Positions 1 through 10,689 of a stretch of 64,000 bases of DNA are shown piece after piece. Made by a program: the position numbers and the translations under genes. The notes beneath the pieces are model-generated. The model searched no databases. It was not told the DNA's origin and saw only the letters and a program-made list of their open reading frames with translations. The first letter of the stretch is position 1. The number at the start of each line of letters is the position of its first letter. This DNA is from Argyresthia goedartella (taxonomy: Eukaryota > Arthropoda > Insecta > Lepidoptera > Argyresthiidae): positions 17,912,552-17,976,551 of the forward strand of contig OX463832.1 in assembly GCA_949825045.1 (NCBI GenBank), written 5' to 3'.

Positions 1-134
1 ACTGGTCTAGATGGAGAAATAATTTCAATATTGAATGAATTATAGGGAAGCAGTATCATTGATTAAATATATAACTATAAATCCATACATAATACCAGTA
101 TTTTATTACCTGTTATCGAGTCAACACTCATAAA

Positions 135-437
135 ATGAATATTGATAAATTTGGTCATCATGTACACAAACGATTGCGACAATCAGGAAATATAGAGGGT
201 GATATAGACTTACGTAATGCTAGATTTAAAGGTTTGAAGTTACCACGATCTTCAGACGAGGCAACTAATAAAGCCTACGTCGATCAACTCGTAAAGTCAA
301 TACCTTCGAGACGATAAATCTATGATGACCTTAGGAAAATACAAAATCAAGTAGATTCTTTAGTAGTAAAAATAAATAAAAATTATTACACAAAAGAGGA
401 AATAACGAATTTAATGAGAGGGGTACAGCAATCATGA
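135..437 (+). pseudogene. Polinton fibre-like small ORF, one stop
   Basis: About 100 codons from ATG 135 to TGA 437, broken by TAA at 315-317 but open in the same frame afterwards. The first half contains a segment (NARFKGLKLP followed by NKAYVDQLV) that resembles the repeat found in phage and viral tail-fibre proteins, where a short beta-strand run is followed by a KAYVD-type motif. The second half is charged and helix-prone and ends near YYTKEEITNLM. The stop codon overlaps the next start as ATGA at 434-437, a compact viral-style arrangement with the integrase. ORFs of this type lie next to the integrase in insect Polintons as far as I recall; the fibre role is inferred from the motif only. 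Confidence 0.45.
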
Positions 438-533
438 GTAGACAACAAATTATTGACGAGATCCATAAACAAGCACGTCGGAATTTTTCGCGTCGACATG
501 CGACCTTAAAAGGGATAGGTGATCTGTGGCAAG
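434..533 (+). pseudogene. Polinton integrase, N-terminal fragment (1 of 3)
   Basis: The start of a retroviral-type integrase: MSRQQIIDEIHK, then an Arg-rich stretch and the start of the DLWQADL motif that opens the catalytic core in Polinton integrases. It starts at ATG 434, overlapping the stop of the preceding ORF. Reading stops at 533, where a mag-like retrotransposon begins. The target-site duplication GCAAG (529-533 and 5710-5714) lies within the codons for this motif, so the same coding sequence resumes at 5715. Family role: joins Polinton ends to host DNA in the nucleus. Non-functional here. Confidence 0.7.
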
Positions 534-606
534 TGTTGGGATAAGTGGGTAGTGAAATAATAAACAGTCTTGAACTTGATCTCTGGTCTTATTTACAACT
601 TCCACA
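534..606 (+). repeat. 5' LTR of mag-like element (73 bp)
   Basis: Starts TGTTGGGATAAG and ends CTTCCACA. Every base matches the copy at 5637-5709. It is very short for an LTR, which is typical of the mag lineage. Confidence 0.95.
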
Positions 607-620
607 TGGCGCAGCCGGAA
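607..620 (+). promoter_or_regulatory. Primer-binding site of mag-like element
   Basis: TGGCGCAGCCGG directly abuts the LTR. Read as the complement of a tRNA 3' end, it gives discriminator G and acceptor strand CGGCTGC, close to insect tRNA-Ser, the primer reported for mag. The tRNA identity is inference. Confidence 0.6.
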
Positions 621-744
621 TAAATAGAAATTCGTGGTATTTAGTGGAAATCAACAAGAATAATAGTTGTAGGAAGTGCCTTGATTAATATACTAATTCA
701 GTATCTCGTTAGACGTGCACGAATTCGTCTGGTGAACTGTTAAA

Positions 745-1755
745 ATGGAATCTATGTTGAAGCCGCCACCGCCATTTGCATTCGTTAATAATTTAGAGAA
801 TGTTACATCGGGAAACTTGTCTAAGGATTAGGAAAAATGGAAAAGTGCGTTCCCAATATACTTTGACGCGTGTGAACTTTCCAAAAAAGACCCAAAAGTG
901 CAAGTGAGCATATTACTTCATGTCGTTGGTGAGCAGTGCCGTGAAGTGTACGAACAGTTTAACCAAAGTTTTACTGATAAGGAAAAACTGATTAAAAAGT
1001 TTGATGAATTCTTTTGTAAAAAGAAAAATATAACGGTTCATTGTTTTTTCACACGTAACCAGCTGGAAGGTGAATCAATTGAACAGTACGCATTTGAGTT
1101 AAAGAAAATGGCTGTAAAATGTGAATTTAAGGATTTATGTGATGATTTGATCAGAGATAGGCTTATCTGTGGAATTCAAGACATATCACTAAAAGAACGT
1201 CTACTGCGAGAACCCGACTTAACCTTAAAAAAGTCACTGGATATTTGTAACATAGCACAGATGTCGAGATTGCAAGTAGGAGTGATAAAGACGGAGACAG
1301 AAAAAGATGCGTATTCAGTAGATAATTATGAACAGTATCCTGATGAGGCCTGCGCTTACTGGATGACAAGGAATGACGTGAGGGCTGGCAGAGGTCGCGC
1401 GCGAGCCCGCGGGCGTTGGAGCGGCGCTGGGCGCGGGCGCGCCACCGCCGCCTGGGCGGGTGGTGGCCGGTCGCCTATGCCAACCGGCATGCAGCGGCCA
1501 GACGGGCCGTCATCGTCACGTTGGCCTCAATGTCAAGGTCAGATCCAACCGAATTCCCACTCAGTTAGACAGCATAAACCGTCGGTTAGTGCTGAGTGTA
1601 CAAACTGTGGGTTTTATCATGAACGTAATATGTGTCCTGCGTATGGTAAACGATGTTTAAAGTGCAATAATGTAAATCATTTTTCAAGGAGATGCAATGT
1701 TTATGATGTACAAGCTGAGGAAAACCCCGATCAGGTAATCTACTATTTTAATTAA
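745..1755 (+). pseudogene. gag: Gag of mag-like element, one internal stop
   Basis: Starts at ATG 745 and is interrupted by TAG at 829-831, where a Trp codon would fit (KD-stop-EKW). The open part from 832 carries a capsid-like helical region, then a very GC-rich, Arg/Gly-rich tract (about 1380-1500, base composition unlike the rest), and two zinc knuckles: CTNCGFYHERNMC (CCHC with unusual spacing) and CLKCNNVNHFSRRC. These bind genomic RNA in the particle. Gag ends in TAA at 1753-1755 and pol continues in the same frame, so either a stop separated by readthrough or a mutation. Confidence 0.85.
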
Positions 1756-2256
1756 TCTTGTGGTGATTGGTCGATTAGTTTGTTAATACATGATTGTGAA
1801 ATACCTTTCAAATTAGACACGGGTGCAGATGTGAACGTTCTACCCAGTCGCTATTTGGACCAGCTACGCTTATCTAAAAATGATCTTATGACAACGTCGA
1901 TGAAGTTACGAGGTTATTCTGGTGGCGATATCGTAGTTATAGGTAGGTGTAACTTAAAAGTATTATACAAAGGTCAGTCGTACATAATAGATTTTATAAT
2001 TGCAGATGTGTCATCCCCGCCTATTTTAGGTAGGTATTCATGTCAGGAATTAGGCGTTGTTAAACTAACGTTAGCAGTTACTTTGAATTCTCTGGACGAG
2101 TTTACGTCGGGTATTTTAAATGATTATAGTGACGTATTTGAAGGTATCAGGTGTATGCCTGGTGAATATAGAATTTGCATAGACAATACTGTACGTCTAG
2201 TAGTACATGCACCACGAAAACTGCCATTGGCAATCAAGGATACACTTAAAAATTAA
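1756..2256 (+). pseudogene. pol: Aspartic protease region of mag-like pol
   Basis: Lies in the same frame as gag, directly after its TAA. The retroviral aspartic protease core is LDTGADVNVLP (the catalytic DTG), with the flap and the I-L-G-R motif (PPILGRYSC) some 80 residues later. The enzyme matures the polyprotein. The end carries the linker that leads into reverse transcriptase and stops at TAA 2254-2256. Coding sense continues in frame beyond it, with a second stop TAG at about 2311-2313 where Trp would fit. Confidence 0.82.
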
Positions 2257-3231
2257 CTAGATGAAATGGACAGACAACAGATAATAGCAAAAGTAGATGG
2301 CCCTACGGATTAGGTCAATAGCATGACGGTGGTTAGGAAGCCAAATGGTGATCTACGCATCTGTTTGGATCCGCAGGACTTGAACACAGCTATAAAACGA
2401 GAACATTTTAGTCTACCCACTTTAGAGGATACAACTGTAAAATTATCAGGGGCTAAATATTTTAGTACTGTCGATGCTAAAAACGGATTTTGGCAGTTGA
2501 AATTAAGTAGTGACTGTACAGATCTCTGCACCTTCAACACAGCATTCGGCAGGTTTAAATTTTTACGCCTTCCATATGGTATTACGTCTGCCCCCGAAGT
2601 ATTCCATAAAAGAATGTTTGAGATGTTTGATGATATGGAGGGCGTTTGCCATTTTATCGATGACATTTTGATTTATGGAAAAACACGCGAAGAACACGAT
2701 AAGAGGTTAAAGGCAGTTTTAGATAGGTGTAGATTAATTAATTTGAAACTTAATAAAAATAAATGCAAGTTCGCTCTCACAGAAATTAAATATTTGGGTC
2801 ACAAGTTTACACAAAAGGGCATTTATCCAGATGAATCTCATACATCTGCAATAAAATACATGAAGATACCTGAAAATACTAAAGATTTAAAGAGGTTTTT
2901 GGGTTTAATAAATTATATAGGAAGATTTGTACCAAACTTATCAAGCAAAACTTATGAACTAAGGCAACTTTTAAAGAGAGATGTGAAGTGGCACTGGACT
3001 AATCAGCACCAAAAAGAATTTGATGGGTTAAAAGATACCTTAATAGATGTACCTGTTTTACAATACTTTGTTGTAGATAAACCGGTAGACATATCTGTAG
3101 ATGCCAGTAAAAATGGATTAGGTGCTTGTATTTTACAAGATAATTTACCAGTAAGCTACGCGTCAAGGAAAAGCCGAACAAAATTATGCACAGATAGAAA
3201 AAGAACTTCTGGCGTGTTTCTATGCATGTGA
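2257..3231 (+). pseudogene. pol: Reverse transcriptase region of mag-like pol
   Basis: Contains the palm of a Ty3/Gypsy reverse transcriptase: VVRKPNGDLRICLDPQ, YFSTVDAKNGFWQ, FLRLPYGITSAPEVF and the catalytic CHFIDDILIYG (FIDD variant of YxDD). These are followed by the thumb (KYLGH, KRFLGLINYIGRFVP) and the first part of RNase H with DASKNGLG. The frame is lost near 3168, just after SYASRK; the true RNase H sequence continues in the +1-shifted frame, so the last ~20 residues before the stop at 3229-3231 are out of frame. The stop near 2311 also breaks this piece. Confidence 0.87.
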
Positions 3232-4243
3232 AAAGTTTTATTGTTTTATTTTTGGTAAAAGCGATGTAATAATTGAGACTGACCACAAGCCGCTTGTAAA
3301 TATCATAATGAAACCAATCTCGAGCGCTCCAGCCAGACTGCAACTGTTATTACGTTTGCAATTGTATTCTTTCAAACTAGTGTACAAACCAGGGAAATAC
3401 CTATACATTGCGGACACATTATCACGTGCTCCTTTACCGGTTTCTAATCAGCATTTAGAAGAACGGGACCATTTTGATGTACAGGCGCAGGTTTGTGCCG
3501 TCACAGCGTGCAATCCACTCACGGATACACACTTTATACAGTTACAAAAAAGTACGGAAACTGATATTGAACTACAGCTTGTAATGAAATGTATAAAAGA
3601 AGGATGGCCAGAAAATAAACAGGACGTGCCAGACTGTGTCAAACCGTATTGGTGTTTTAAGAGTGAGTTGTCGATATCGTATGGCCTTGTCTGGAAAGGC
3701 AACAGAATAGTTATTCCAAAAGCATTGCGAAATGAAATGCTGAAAAGGGTTCACGTAGGGCATTTAGGAGTTGAGAAATGCAAGCTTCGTACACGTGAGA
3801 CAATGTTTTGGCCAAATATAAATAGTCAATTAGAAGACTACATAGGTAAATGTCAAGCTTGTCTAACTTTTAATAATGGGAATAGGAAAAAAAACATGAT
3901 TTCTCATGAAATTCCAAATCGTCCGTGGTCAAAAGTGGGCTCTGACATGTTTCATTTCGATGGTAGGTTATTTTTAATTGTAATTGACTATTACAGTAAA
4001 TTTGTTGAAGTAGCTGAAGTAATGTCATTAAAATCTACGGAAATAATTCAACAATTGAAAAACATATTCAGTAAACAGGGGGTTCCAGATATTCTCATGA
4101 CCGATAATGGACCGGAATATAATTCATTCGAGTTTAAAAAGTTTTCAGAACAATGGCATTTTAGTCACGTGACTTCTTACCCTCGATACCCGCAGTCAAA
4201 CGGACAGTCGGAACGTGCTGTCCAAACTGTAAAAATATTATGA
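3170..4243 (+). pseudogene. pol: RNase H and integrase core of mag-like pol
   Basis: Begins in RNase H (QIEKEL, then ETDHKPLV near 3285) and passes into integrase. The zinc-binding HHCC domain reads HVGHLG...CQACL (about 3750-3870). The DDE core has D in GSDMFHF, D in MTDNGPEY and E in QSNGQSERAVQ, so all three catalytic acids are present. The ORF ends at TGA 4241-4243 in an A-rich run; the C-terminal domain continues in another frame from about 4240, so one indel separates them. Confidence 0.85.
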
Positions 4244-4833
4244 AAAAATGTAAATATGAAAAAACAGATTTCAGATTAGCCCTCTTGGAGTACTTAAATA
4301 CTCCCATTAGTAGTTCGTTGGCTTCCCCCGCAGAAATTTTAAATAGTCGTAAAATGAGGGGAATTTTACCTTGCGCACCAAAGCAACTTACACCCAAGCT
4401 ACAAACTAACGTTAAATCTGAATTAAATAAACGGCAAAACATACAAAAGCAACACTATGGCAAAGGGGTAAGGGACCTAGCTCCATTATCCATAGGACAA
4501 AGTGTTAAAGTACGGGTATCTAAACAGTGGGTCAATGGAGTAATCACTTCATTCGTTGGCAAGAGGTCGTATTCTGTACAAATTGAGGGTGGTATTAGAC
4601 TAATTCGAAACCGTAGGCATCTTCTTAGGAATCCAATAAATAATATGATGTCAAACTACAAACAATTAAACCACGAAGAACTACAACATACAGCATTGCC
4701 TTACGATGATATCGTCATTCAGAATAACCCTTCTAGGTCTCCAACTGAAAATAATTTCGTTTGTCAACCATACGTTTCTCGTTTTGGCAGGGAAGTGACA
4801 CAACCTGATCGGTGGGCCTACTCGCACTCTTGA
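4240..4833 (+). pseudogene. pol: Integrase C-terminal region of mag-like pol
   Basis: Continues the integrase after a frameshift in the A-run at about 4236-4246. It includes LNTPISSSLASPAEIL, the usual segment after the catalytic Glu, then a small SH3-like beta domain (VRVSKQWVNGVITSFVGKRS and RLIRNRRHLL, about 4510-4620) that contacts DNA. A low-complexity tail ends at TGA 4831-4833. Taken with the other pieces, all pol domains are present but no uninterrupted polyprotein can be made. Confidence 0.78.
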
Positions 4834-5636
4834 GGCGGATAATAAATTAGTAACTATTACCTACCTATATACTGTAATCTCTCCATAGATGTTTATAGAT
4901 CTACCTTTGTAAGTATACTAATTTAATTATCTAAACAGCAATTAATATTCTTAAACAAAAGTGAACCTACAATAGCATCATTGGATAACTACTTAAACAT
5001 TATATAACTGATAGTTTCTGTCTTTTAAAATTATTACTTTACTTTAGAATCTTATAACCTACTTAAAGAAATAAATTATAGACCTATATTTATATAAAAC
5101 TAATCGAATAAAAATTATAAGGATTATCTAGCATGTTAAATAATACTAATTCAGTGTAGATTAATATTTTGTGATTAAAGTTTAAAAAATATATATTATT
5201 TGAGTTGTGAATAGCATGTACCTACTCGTGGCTATTAGTTAAATTTTGCATGAGTACCTATAGTTAATTAAATTTACTATTAATATTAATTAAATACTTA
5301 ATTTGTACTTAAATACTTAATTAGGTATATATAAATATACTTTAATGAAAAAGTAAAGTACCTTCCATACTTATTACTCTTATTATTTTCTATGCATGTG
5401 CTATAGGAGATTAAGGAATAAAAATTCTAATGGCTATTTAATTTGTAAAATATACCTACTTATGAATATACACGAATTACATGCAATTAAAAATTTGTTT
5501 AAGTACCTATGTATACATGTACTACTTAGTTAAATTCTATTGTTTGCGATAGATAAGTATGTATATTTATTTTAGTGGTGTGAATTGATAAATGTGATAC
5601 CTAAAAATAATTATTCAAAACTTTGTAAAAGGGGGT
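4834..5636 (+). other. 3' non-coding tail of mag-like element
   Basis: About 800 bases, strongly AT-rich, with no convincing ORF. It holds many short TACCTA/TTAATTA repeats and ends in the polypurine tract AAAAGGGGG (about 5627-5635) that primes plus-strand DNA synthesis next to the right LTR. Confidence 0.7.
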
Positions 5637-5709
5637 TGTTGGGATAAGTGGGTAGTGAAATAATAAACAGTCTTGAACTTGATCTCTGGTCTTATTTACA
5701 ACTTCCACA
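5637..5709 (+). repeat. 3' LTR of mag-like element (73 bp)
   Basis: Identical to 534-606 and followed directly by the target duplication GCAAG at 5710-5714. Confidence 0.95.
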
Positions 5710-6188
5710 GCAAGCAGATTTAATAGATATTAAATAATTTGCCCGTGAAAACAGAGGATATAAATTTTATCTTAGTTGTTATTGATGCATTCTCTAAGTT
5801 TGCTTGGGTGAAACCACTAAAAACTAAAATAAAGACTGAAGTTGCATCTTCATTCTTAGATATATTGAAATGTGTAAGGTCCCCTCAAAATCTGCAAACG
5901 GATCAAGGAACTGAGTTTTATAATTATGAATATCAAAAACTTATGAAGTTGTATAATATTAACCATTACTCTACGTTTTCGGTAAAAAAAAGCATCAATT
6001 GTGGAAAGACTTATCAGAACATTAAAGAATAAGTTATATAAGTATTTTAACATGGTTGGTAATTATAAATGGTTTGGTAACCCTTTAAAGGAAGTAATTA
6101 ATAACTATAATGCTTCAAAACATAGAACGATTGGATTTAAGCCAATAGAAGTAAATCATCAAAATGAAAGTATAGTTCTTAATAATAT
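5710..6188 (+). pseudogene. Polinton integrase, catalytic core fragment (2 of 3)
   Basis: Resumes the integrase begun at 434. The core motifs are FILVVIDAFSKFAWVKPLK (around the first catalytic Asp), QTDQGTEFYN (second Asp) and, after a frameshift near 5985-6000, VERLIRTLKNKL (catalytic Glu). A TAA near 5736 and the frameshift around an A7 run damage it. The section ends at GFKPIEVNH...LNNI, where a BEL/Pao element begins (TSD AATAT 6184-6188). KFAWVKPLK is characteristic of Polinton and related cellular integrases and differs from the integrases of the LTR elements in this window. Confidence 0.8.
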
Positions 6189-6730
6189 TGTTCAGGCTTC
6201 TCAGCACCTAATGACTTCGTAGGGGCCCATAGCTACGAGGTAGCGTGACGATCAGGTGCCAAGAAGTGATGAACGTCGGCGATTCACCGAGCTGAAGTTA
6301 TGTGGGGTAGATCTAACCTGGTCTGTGCTTCGGTCCCGTTAACTGTCTCTCTGCAAGGCCCGGGTGCACCCTAGGCTCTTCTTGGTAGACAGGTTCTTCA
6401 GCCAACCAGGTATGACTGGCGGGCCAGCTTCAAAGAGCACAGTGTTCCAACACAGATTATGTTCTACGTGGTAAATACAAATCGGGCACGAAAATCCGAA
6501 CTTTATCTGGTTCGAGAGACAACAACACACTCAGCTATATTAACAATCCTGAGGGAATCCCGAATACATTCCAGATGCCCTGCGATTTAATTTCAACCCC
6601 TAACCAAAACGCGTTTACATTGCGAGGGCTTTCGTCTGTCAGTTGTCAAAACTGCCAGATTGACAGCTAACGTCAAATTAAAAATAACCGTTCAGAAACC
6701 ATCGATCGAATATCGATTTGGAATCGAACA
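6189..6730 (-). repeat. 3' LTR of BEL/Pao element
   Basis: 542 bp, the partner of 22567-23108 with scattered differences. On the minus strand it is preceded by a purine-rich stretch (CGGGCGGGTGAT, complement of 6731-6742) suited to plus-strand priming. Confidence 0.92.
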
Positions 6731-6762
6731 ATCACCCGCCCGGACAGGCACCCACCTGTCCC

Positions 6763-7059
6763 CTAATCTACGGGCAGCCGAGACAACGTTGCTACCGCTC
6801 GTTTTAAAACCGAGCCTCCTACTAGAAACTCTGCAGACCGGGGGGTCCCGTCCTTGCCAGGGAACAAGTTAACAATGCGCCCCCTGCGCCAACGTAGTGG
6901 CGGTAGGTTAGCATCCTTAACCAGAACGAGGTCACCAACACTAGGGGGGCTAATTTTGTCAGTCCACTTAAGGCGCTGTTGTAAGATATGCAGATACTCG
7001 AGCGACCAACGCTTCCAGAAATTCTGAGTAAACTGCTGCAACATCTGATACCTTGACAA
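6763..7059 (-). pseudogene. pol: BEL/Pao pol C-terminal domain (DUF5641-type)
   Basis: The region after the integrase core, in the same frame as the preceding piece and separated from it by one stop (7063-7065). It shows RYQMLQQFTQNFWKRW, then VGDLVLVKDANLPPLRW and GRIVNLFPGKDG, the pattern of the C-terminal domain of BEL/Pao integrases. It ends at a stop 33 bases from the LTR, as expected for the end of pol. Confidence 0.85.
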
Positions 7060-7062
7060 CCG

Positions 7063-8082
7063 CTACAATTTCACTCCCTCGAAGGGGTGCTCGGGCAACG
7101 CGTTAAGTGGTTGTCCTATCAAGAAATGGCCTGGGGTCAGAGCCTCCAGGTCATTTGGATCCGAGCTGAACGGACACAACGGTCGCGAATTGAGAACGGC
7201 CTCGATCTTACAAAACAATGTCGCGAGTTCCTCAAAAGTCAGCGCGGTCTGACCTACTATACGCCCTAAGTGCGTCTTAGCTGACTTAACTACGGCCTCA
7301 AAAATCCCACCCCAGTGGGGGCAAATCGGTGGGCTGAAGGTCCACTGTATACCCCGACGGGAGAGGGCCGTTCCAATATCCACTTTATTTACATTCAAAA
7401 AGTTGACTATCTCTCGTAAGTATCGTTCCGCACCTATGTAGTTAGTGCCGTTATCAGAGCGGATCAAAGTTGGAAGTCCCCTTCGAGAAACAAACCTATC
7501 CAAACAAGCAATGAAAGCCTCTGTCGAGAGATCAGCAACGAGCTCGAGATGTACCGCCTTGGTGGATAAACAAACAAACACACATAGGTACGCCTTGTAT
7601 TGCTTAGCGGTACGCAATCGTGAACTCTTCACCATAAACGGTCCTGCTAAATCCGTACCAACACCTGAAAACGGTCTGACCTCATTCACACGATCAGGGG
7701 GCAAGTCCCCCATGAGAGGTTGCATCGTGGCAGCCTTAAGTCGATAACAAGGCATGCACCGAAACACGATGTTCCGTATGGCACGGCGGGCAGATAAGAT
7801 CCAAAACTCCCGCTGGAGCGTGGCCAACAACGCGTTACAGCCGGCATGCGCGTTTTTAATATGACGATCAGTCACCAGCAATTCAACTAACTGTCCCCCC
7901 TTCGGGAGCAGAAGTGGGTGACGAGCCGAATACGACAGATTCGCATTGCGCAATCTTCCTCCTACCCGAAGTAACCCGGTCGAATCAACAAAGGGGTTGA
8001 GACGCGCGACGGCTCCCTTCAATTTCGAACGTCCATTTCGTATAATCTCCAATTCTGCCCCAAACTTCGAGGACTGTACCAA
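7063..8082 (-). pseudogene. pol: BEL/Pao integrase
   Basis: Shows the BEL/Pao integrase layout: HPLLLPKGG, the HHCC zinc site (H-x-x-x-x-H near HIKNAHAG, then CMPCYRLKA), then the DDE core with D in [10 protein letters not shown] in [11 protein letters not shown] and E in [12 protein letters not shown]. It ends at a premature stop (7063-7065) before the C-terminal domain. Its upstream end is cut at 8086 by the nested Ty3/Gypsy insertion, and the coding sense continues on the other side at 17619. Confidence 0.9.
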
Positions 8083-8086
8083 CCGG

Positions 8087-10290
8087 TGTAACGGGCCCAG
8101 GGCTAAAGGTCGTAGCCGCCGCTACCAGTAGCTATGATCGTCTATTCTATCTATCCCAAAATGAGAGGACCCGATTCAGCTGTAAGATTTGTAAGTAAGA
8201 ATGATAATTCTGAATTTCTCGTTCGTCGAGAAATCCGTTAGACGTACAATAGTCGAACGAAGATTGGTTCAGTAAGTTACAGTTTCTAGTTAGACAGAGA
8301 AAGCATATATGTCCGCGAGCCGGTAATTCGCATCAGTCAGCGGTGTATTGCGCCAAAACGATCGTTGTCATATTTTATGTGATGGCACCATCTGGTTTTT
8401 GTATATATGAGCGCATTGGAACATCTTTTGTTGTAATTTTAGTTTTAGTTTTAGTGATCGATCACAGTTATAGTATAGATATCCGTCGTAGTTTTACGAC
8501 GTGAGTACTCAATTATATTTCATGTGCTCGCTCGTAGCGGCTTGTGGTGGTTCCAATTATATATTTTGTTCACGGCAATAACGATCCGAAAAGACCGGTT
8601 TACACAATTGCGATTTGAGTTCCGAAATGGGTTCTGAACTAGCGGTTACCTCAAAAGGTCCGTAACGTTTTGAAACCTTCAACTCTGCGCAATTTGAGCT
8701 GGATGTTATCGAAACGCAAGCATTATTGTTTTAGGATATCTAACCCACACCATAGCGAAGTGCATAATTCGATAAATACCGAACTATGAATTCCACTAGC
8801 CGCAGCACGTCCTGGGCTGAGCCAAATCATATATACCGACTCAACTTACACATTAGATACCCAGCGAAATTTACATTTAATTTAAAAATGCAACTTGAAT
8901 CCAATCTGACCCAAGGCAATGCAAAACACCTACCCGGACCTAAACAATGAACTTTAGACTGTAAATTGATCTCTTCGCGCGTCCCCGACAACATTCAAAT
9001 GTCAAAATATCAACAGTATATGTTAACTGTGTTGACACCGGTTTAACTTTGTTCTGAATTTGTTATTTCCATCCGCGGAACCTCATCGATCAAACAGTCT
9101 CCCTATGCCCTAACAACCTAGGTTTAGCCGCAACTAAACTCCTGTCTAGCCTAGTCTAAAAACCTAGTGTTATACCACGTCCATTATCGACACCACTCGA
9201 AAATGGTTGAGTTTGATTTGAATGTGCTTGAATGTTTAACGACTGTGTGTGTGGGAATTTCAAAGCTCGCTACTCGAAAGGAAATGAGGGGAGGATTAGC
9301 CCGCGAATATCCTAAGAGCCAATCCAGGAACCCTATGGTGAAGGAAAAAGGAATTTAGGGTCGCTCCAAGCCCAGACTCAGACTCAGATACATTGACTTA
9401 AAAGTTCTTTCCTAACGACCCAAGGATAGTTTTGGAATTAGGGGTAGGTTGATATAAAGGTTAGGAACCGAGGTAAATCTCGGCGCTTCAGACACTCACG
9501 AAAACCCACTGAAACTTCGCAATCACCAATTCGTATAGTTCTGACGCGTAACACGGCAGCCAAAACTGTTTAGAACTCGTGAGGGGACTGTCACAGTAGC
9601 TAGACGCTGAAACTGAATGAATTCCCCTCCCACGCTCTGGTATTTATATGCCCCACATGCGTCCTTTGCAAATACGCTCTGCCCAAGCGAAGCTTCTTAT
9701 CACTAACTACACAGGGTCCAATTTCAACCATGCCATGCAGATCCGCCGTTCTACAAATTGTGTGTACGCATATTCACTATGATCAACCGTAGGTTATCAC
9801 TCAAATCATTTGGTACTGCCGATACACAGAATCTGTTGATCGCTGACCAATAAAAGCTTGTTGCGATTAATTAAGCATTTCCCGACCGCTAGACGCGCGT
9901 GGCAAAGACCTCTAGAATGATATTCAAAATAGAGGTGTCAAACTCTCCATATCATACCTCAATCGCAATTGTATATTTGCAATCAACATAATAGCTTTCT
10001 CCGTTCCGTAATAACCTTTCATTATTTAGTTATTCATAATTTTATTCAACGCGCAGCCAAATCGGCTCTGATTTCTACACATGTCGCAGGAATGCGACAA
10101 AAAAACTTGGCCTGAACTGAAATTCCACGAATGAACCCACGCGTCTTTTTTCAAACTTTGCCAGTAAGCTATGCAAAACCCCCAAACGTTATCTGAACCG
10201 ATTCTCGTATTCAAAACAGCGCGGCGTTGGGCTAGCCCTCTATCACGCAGAATGAAGTATCTAATGTACCGACTCTCGTGTACCATTACA
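8087..10290 (-). repeat. 3' LTR of nested Ty3/Gypsy element (2204 bp)
   Basis: Starts TGTAACGG and ends CCATTACA on the plus strand. It repeats at 15412-17614. It has no long ORF; a 63-codon ORF at 9167-9358 recurs in the other LTR and has no recognisable domain. The polypurine tract GGGAGGGG (complement of 10292-10299) lies next to its inner end. Confidence 0.93.
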
Positions 10291-10689
10291 GCCCCCTCCC
10301 AGACCTTGAGACACTGTTTATCTCAGTTAACATGGCGCAAGGATCTCATTACCACTATGCTACCCATACTTTGTACATATCTACTCTATATGTTCGGACA
10401 TCTCAAATCATGTACACCGACCGATGAATCTGTCAATTATGTATATAATATTTACACAACTCGATTGAGTTCTCTCCTGTCTTATCTTATTTATCTATCT
10501 TACTATACAACCTCGCTTACCCGCAATTTATCCTAATTCGTATTACTATATATATACAAATTGTTTTTTTTTTTTTTTGGTTTTTTTTTTTTTGTTTTTG
10601 TTTCCAAACCATGCAAGATCCTTAAATCTACAAAGTAGTTACTCAAATTTACAGCTTACAGCTTAATTATATAACCTTTATACACTATC
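10291..10689 (-). other. 3' non-coding region of nested Ty3/Gypsy element
   Basis: Between pol and the 3' LTR. It contains the polypurine tract beside the LTR and, at about 10566-10600, long T-runs on the plus strand (A-runs in the element's sense). No gene seen. Confidence 0.6.

Larger units (their letters stand above)
534..5709 (+). mobile_element. mag-like Ty3/Gypsy retrotransposon, complete ends
   Basis: A 5176-bp LTR element bounded by two identical 73-bp LTRs (TG...CA) and a 5-bp duplication GCAAG (529-533, 5710-5714). A primer-binding site follows the left LTR and a purine tract AAAAGGGGG precedes the right LTR. The internal region encodes Gag with two zinc knuckles, then protease, reverse transcriptase, RNase H and integrase in the order of Ty3/Gypsy elements. 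LTRs of only 73 bp with a tRNA-Ser-like primer site match the mag lineage first described in Bombyx. The coding region has at least three in-frame stops and two frameshifts although the LTRs are identical. It sits inside a Polinton integrase gene. Confidence 0.93.

Noticed and set aside
7445..7747. Plus-strand ORF of 100 codons
   Set aside because: Antisense shadow of the BEL/Pao integrase.
9167..9358. A 63-codon ORF present twice (also 16491-16682)
   Set aside because: Both copies lie in the LTRs of one retrotransposon. Repetition is explained by LTR identity and there is no domain.
10566..10600. Poly-T as a LINE tail
   Set aside because: It lies inside the 3' non-coding region of an LTR element, with no LINE sequence beside it and no target duplication.
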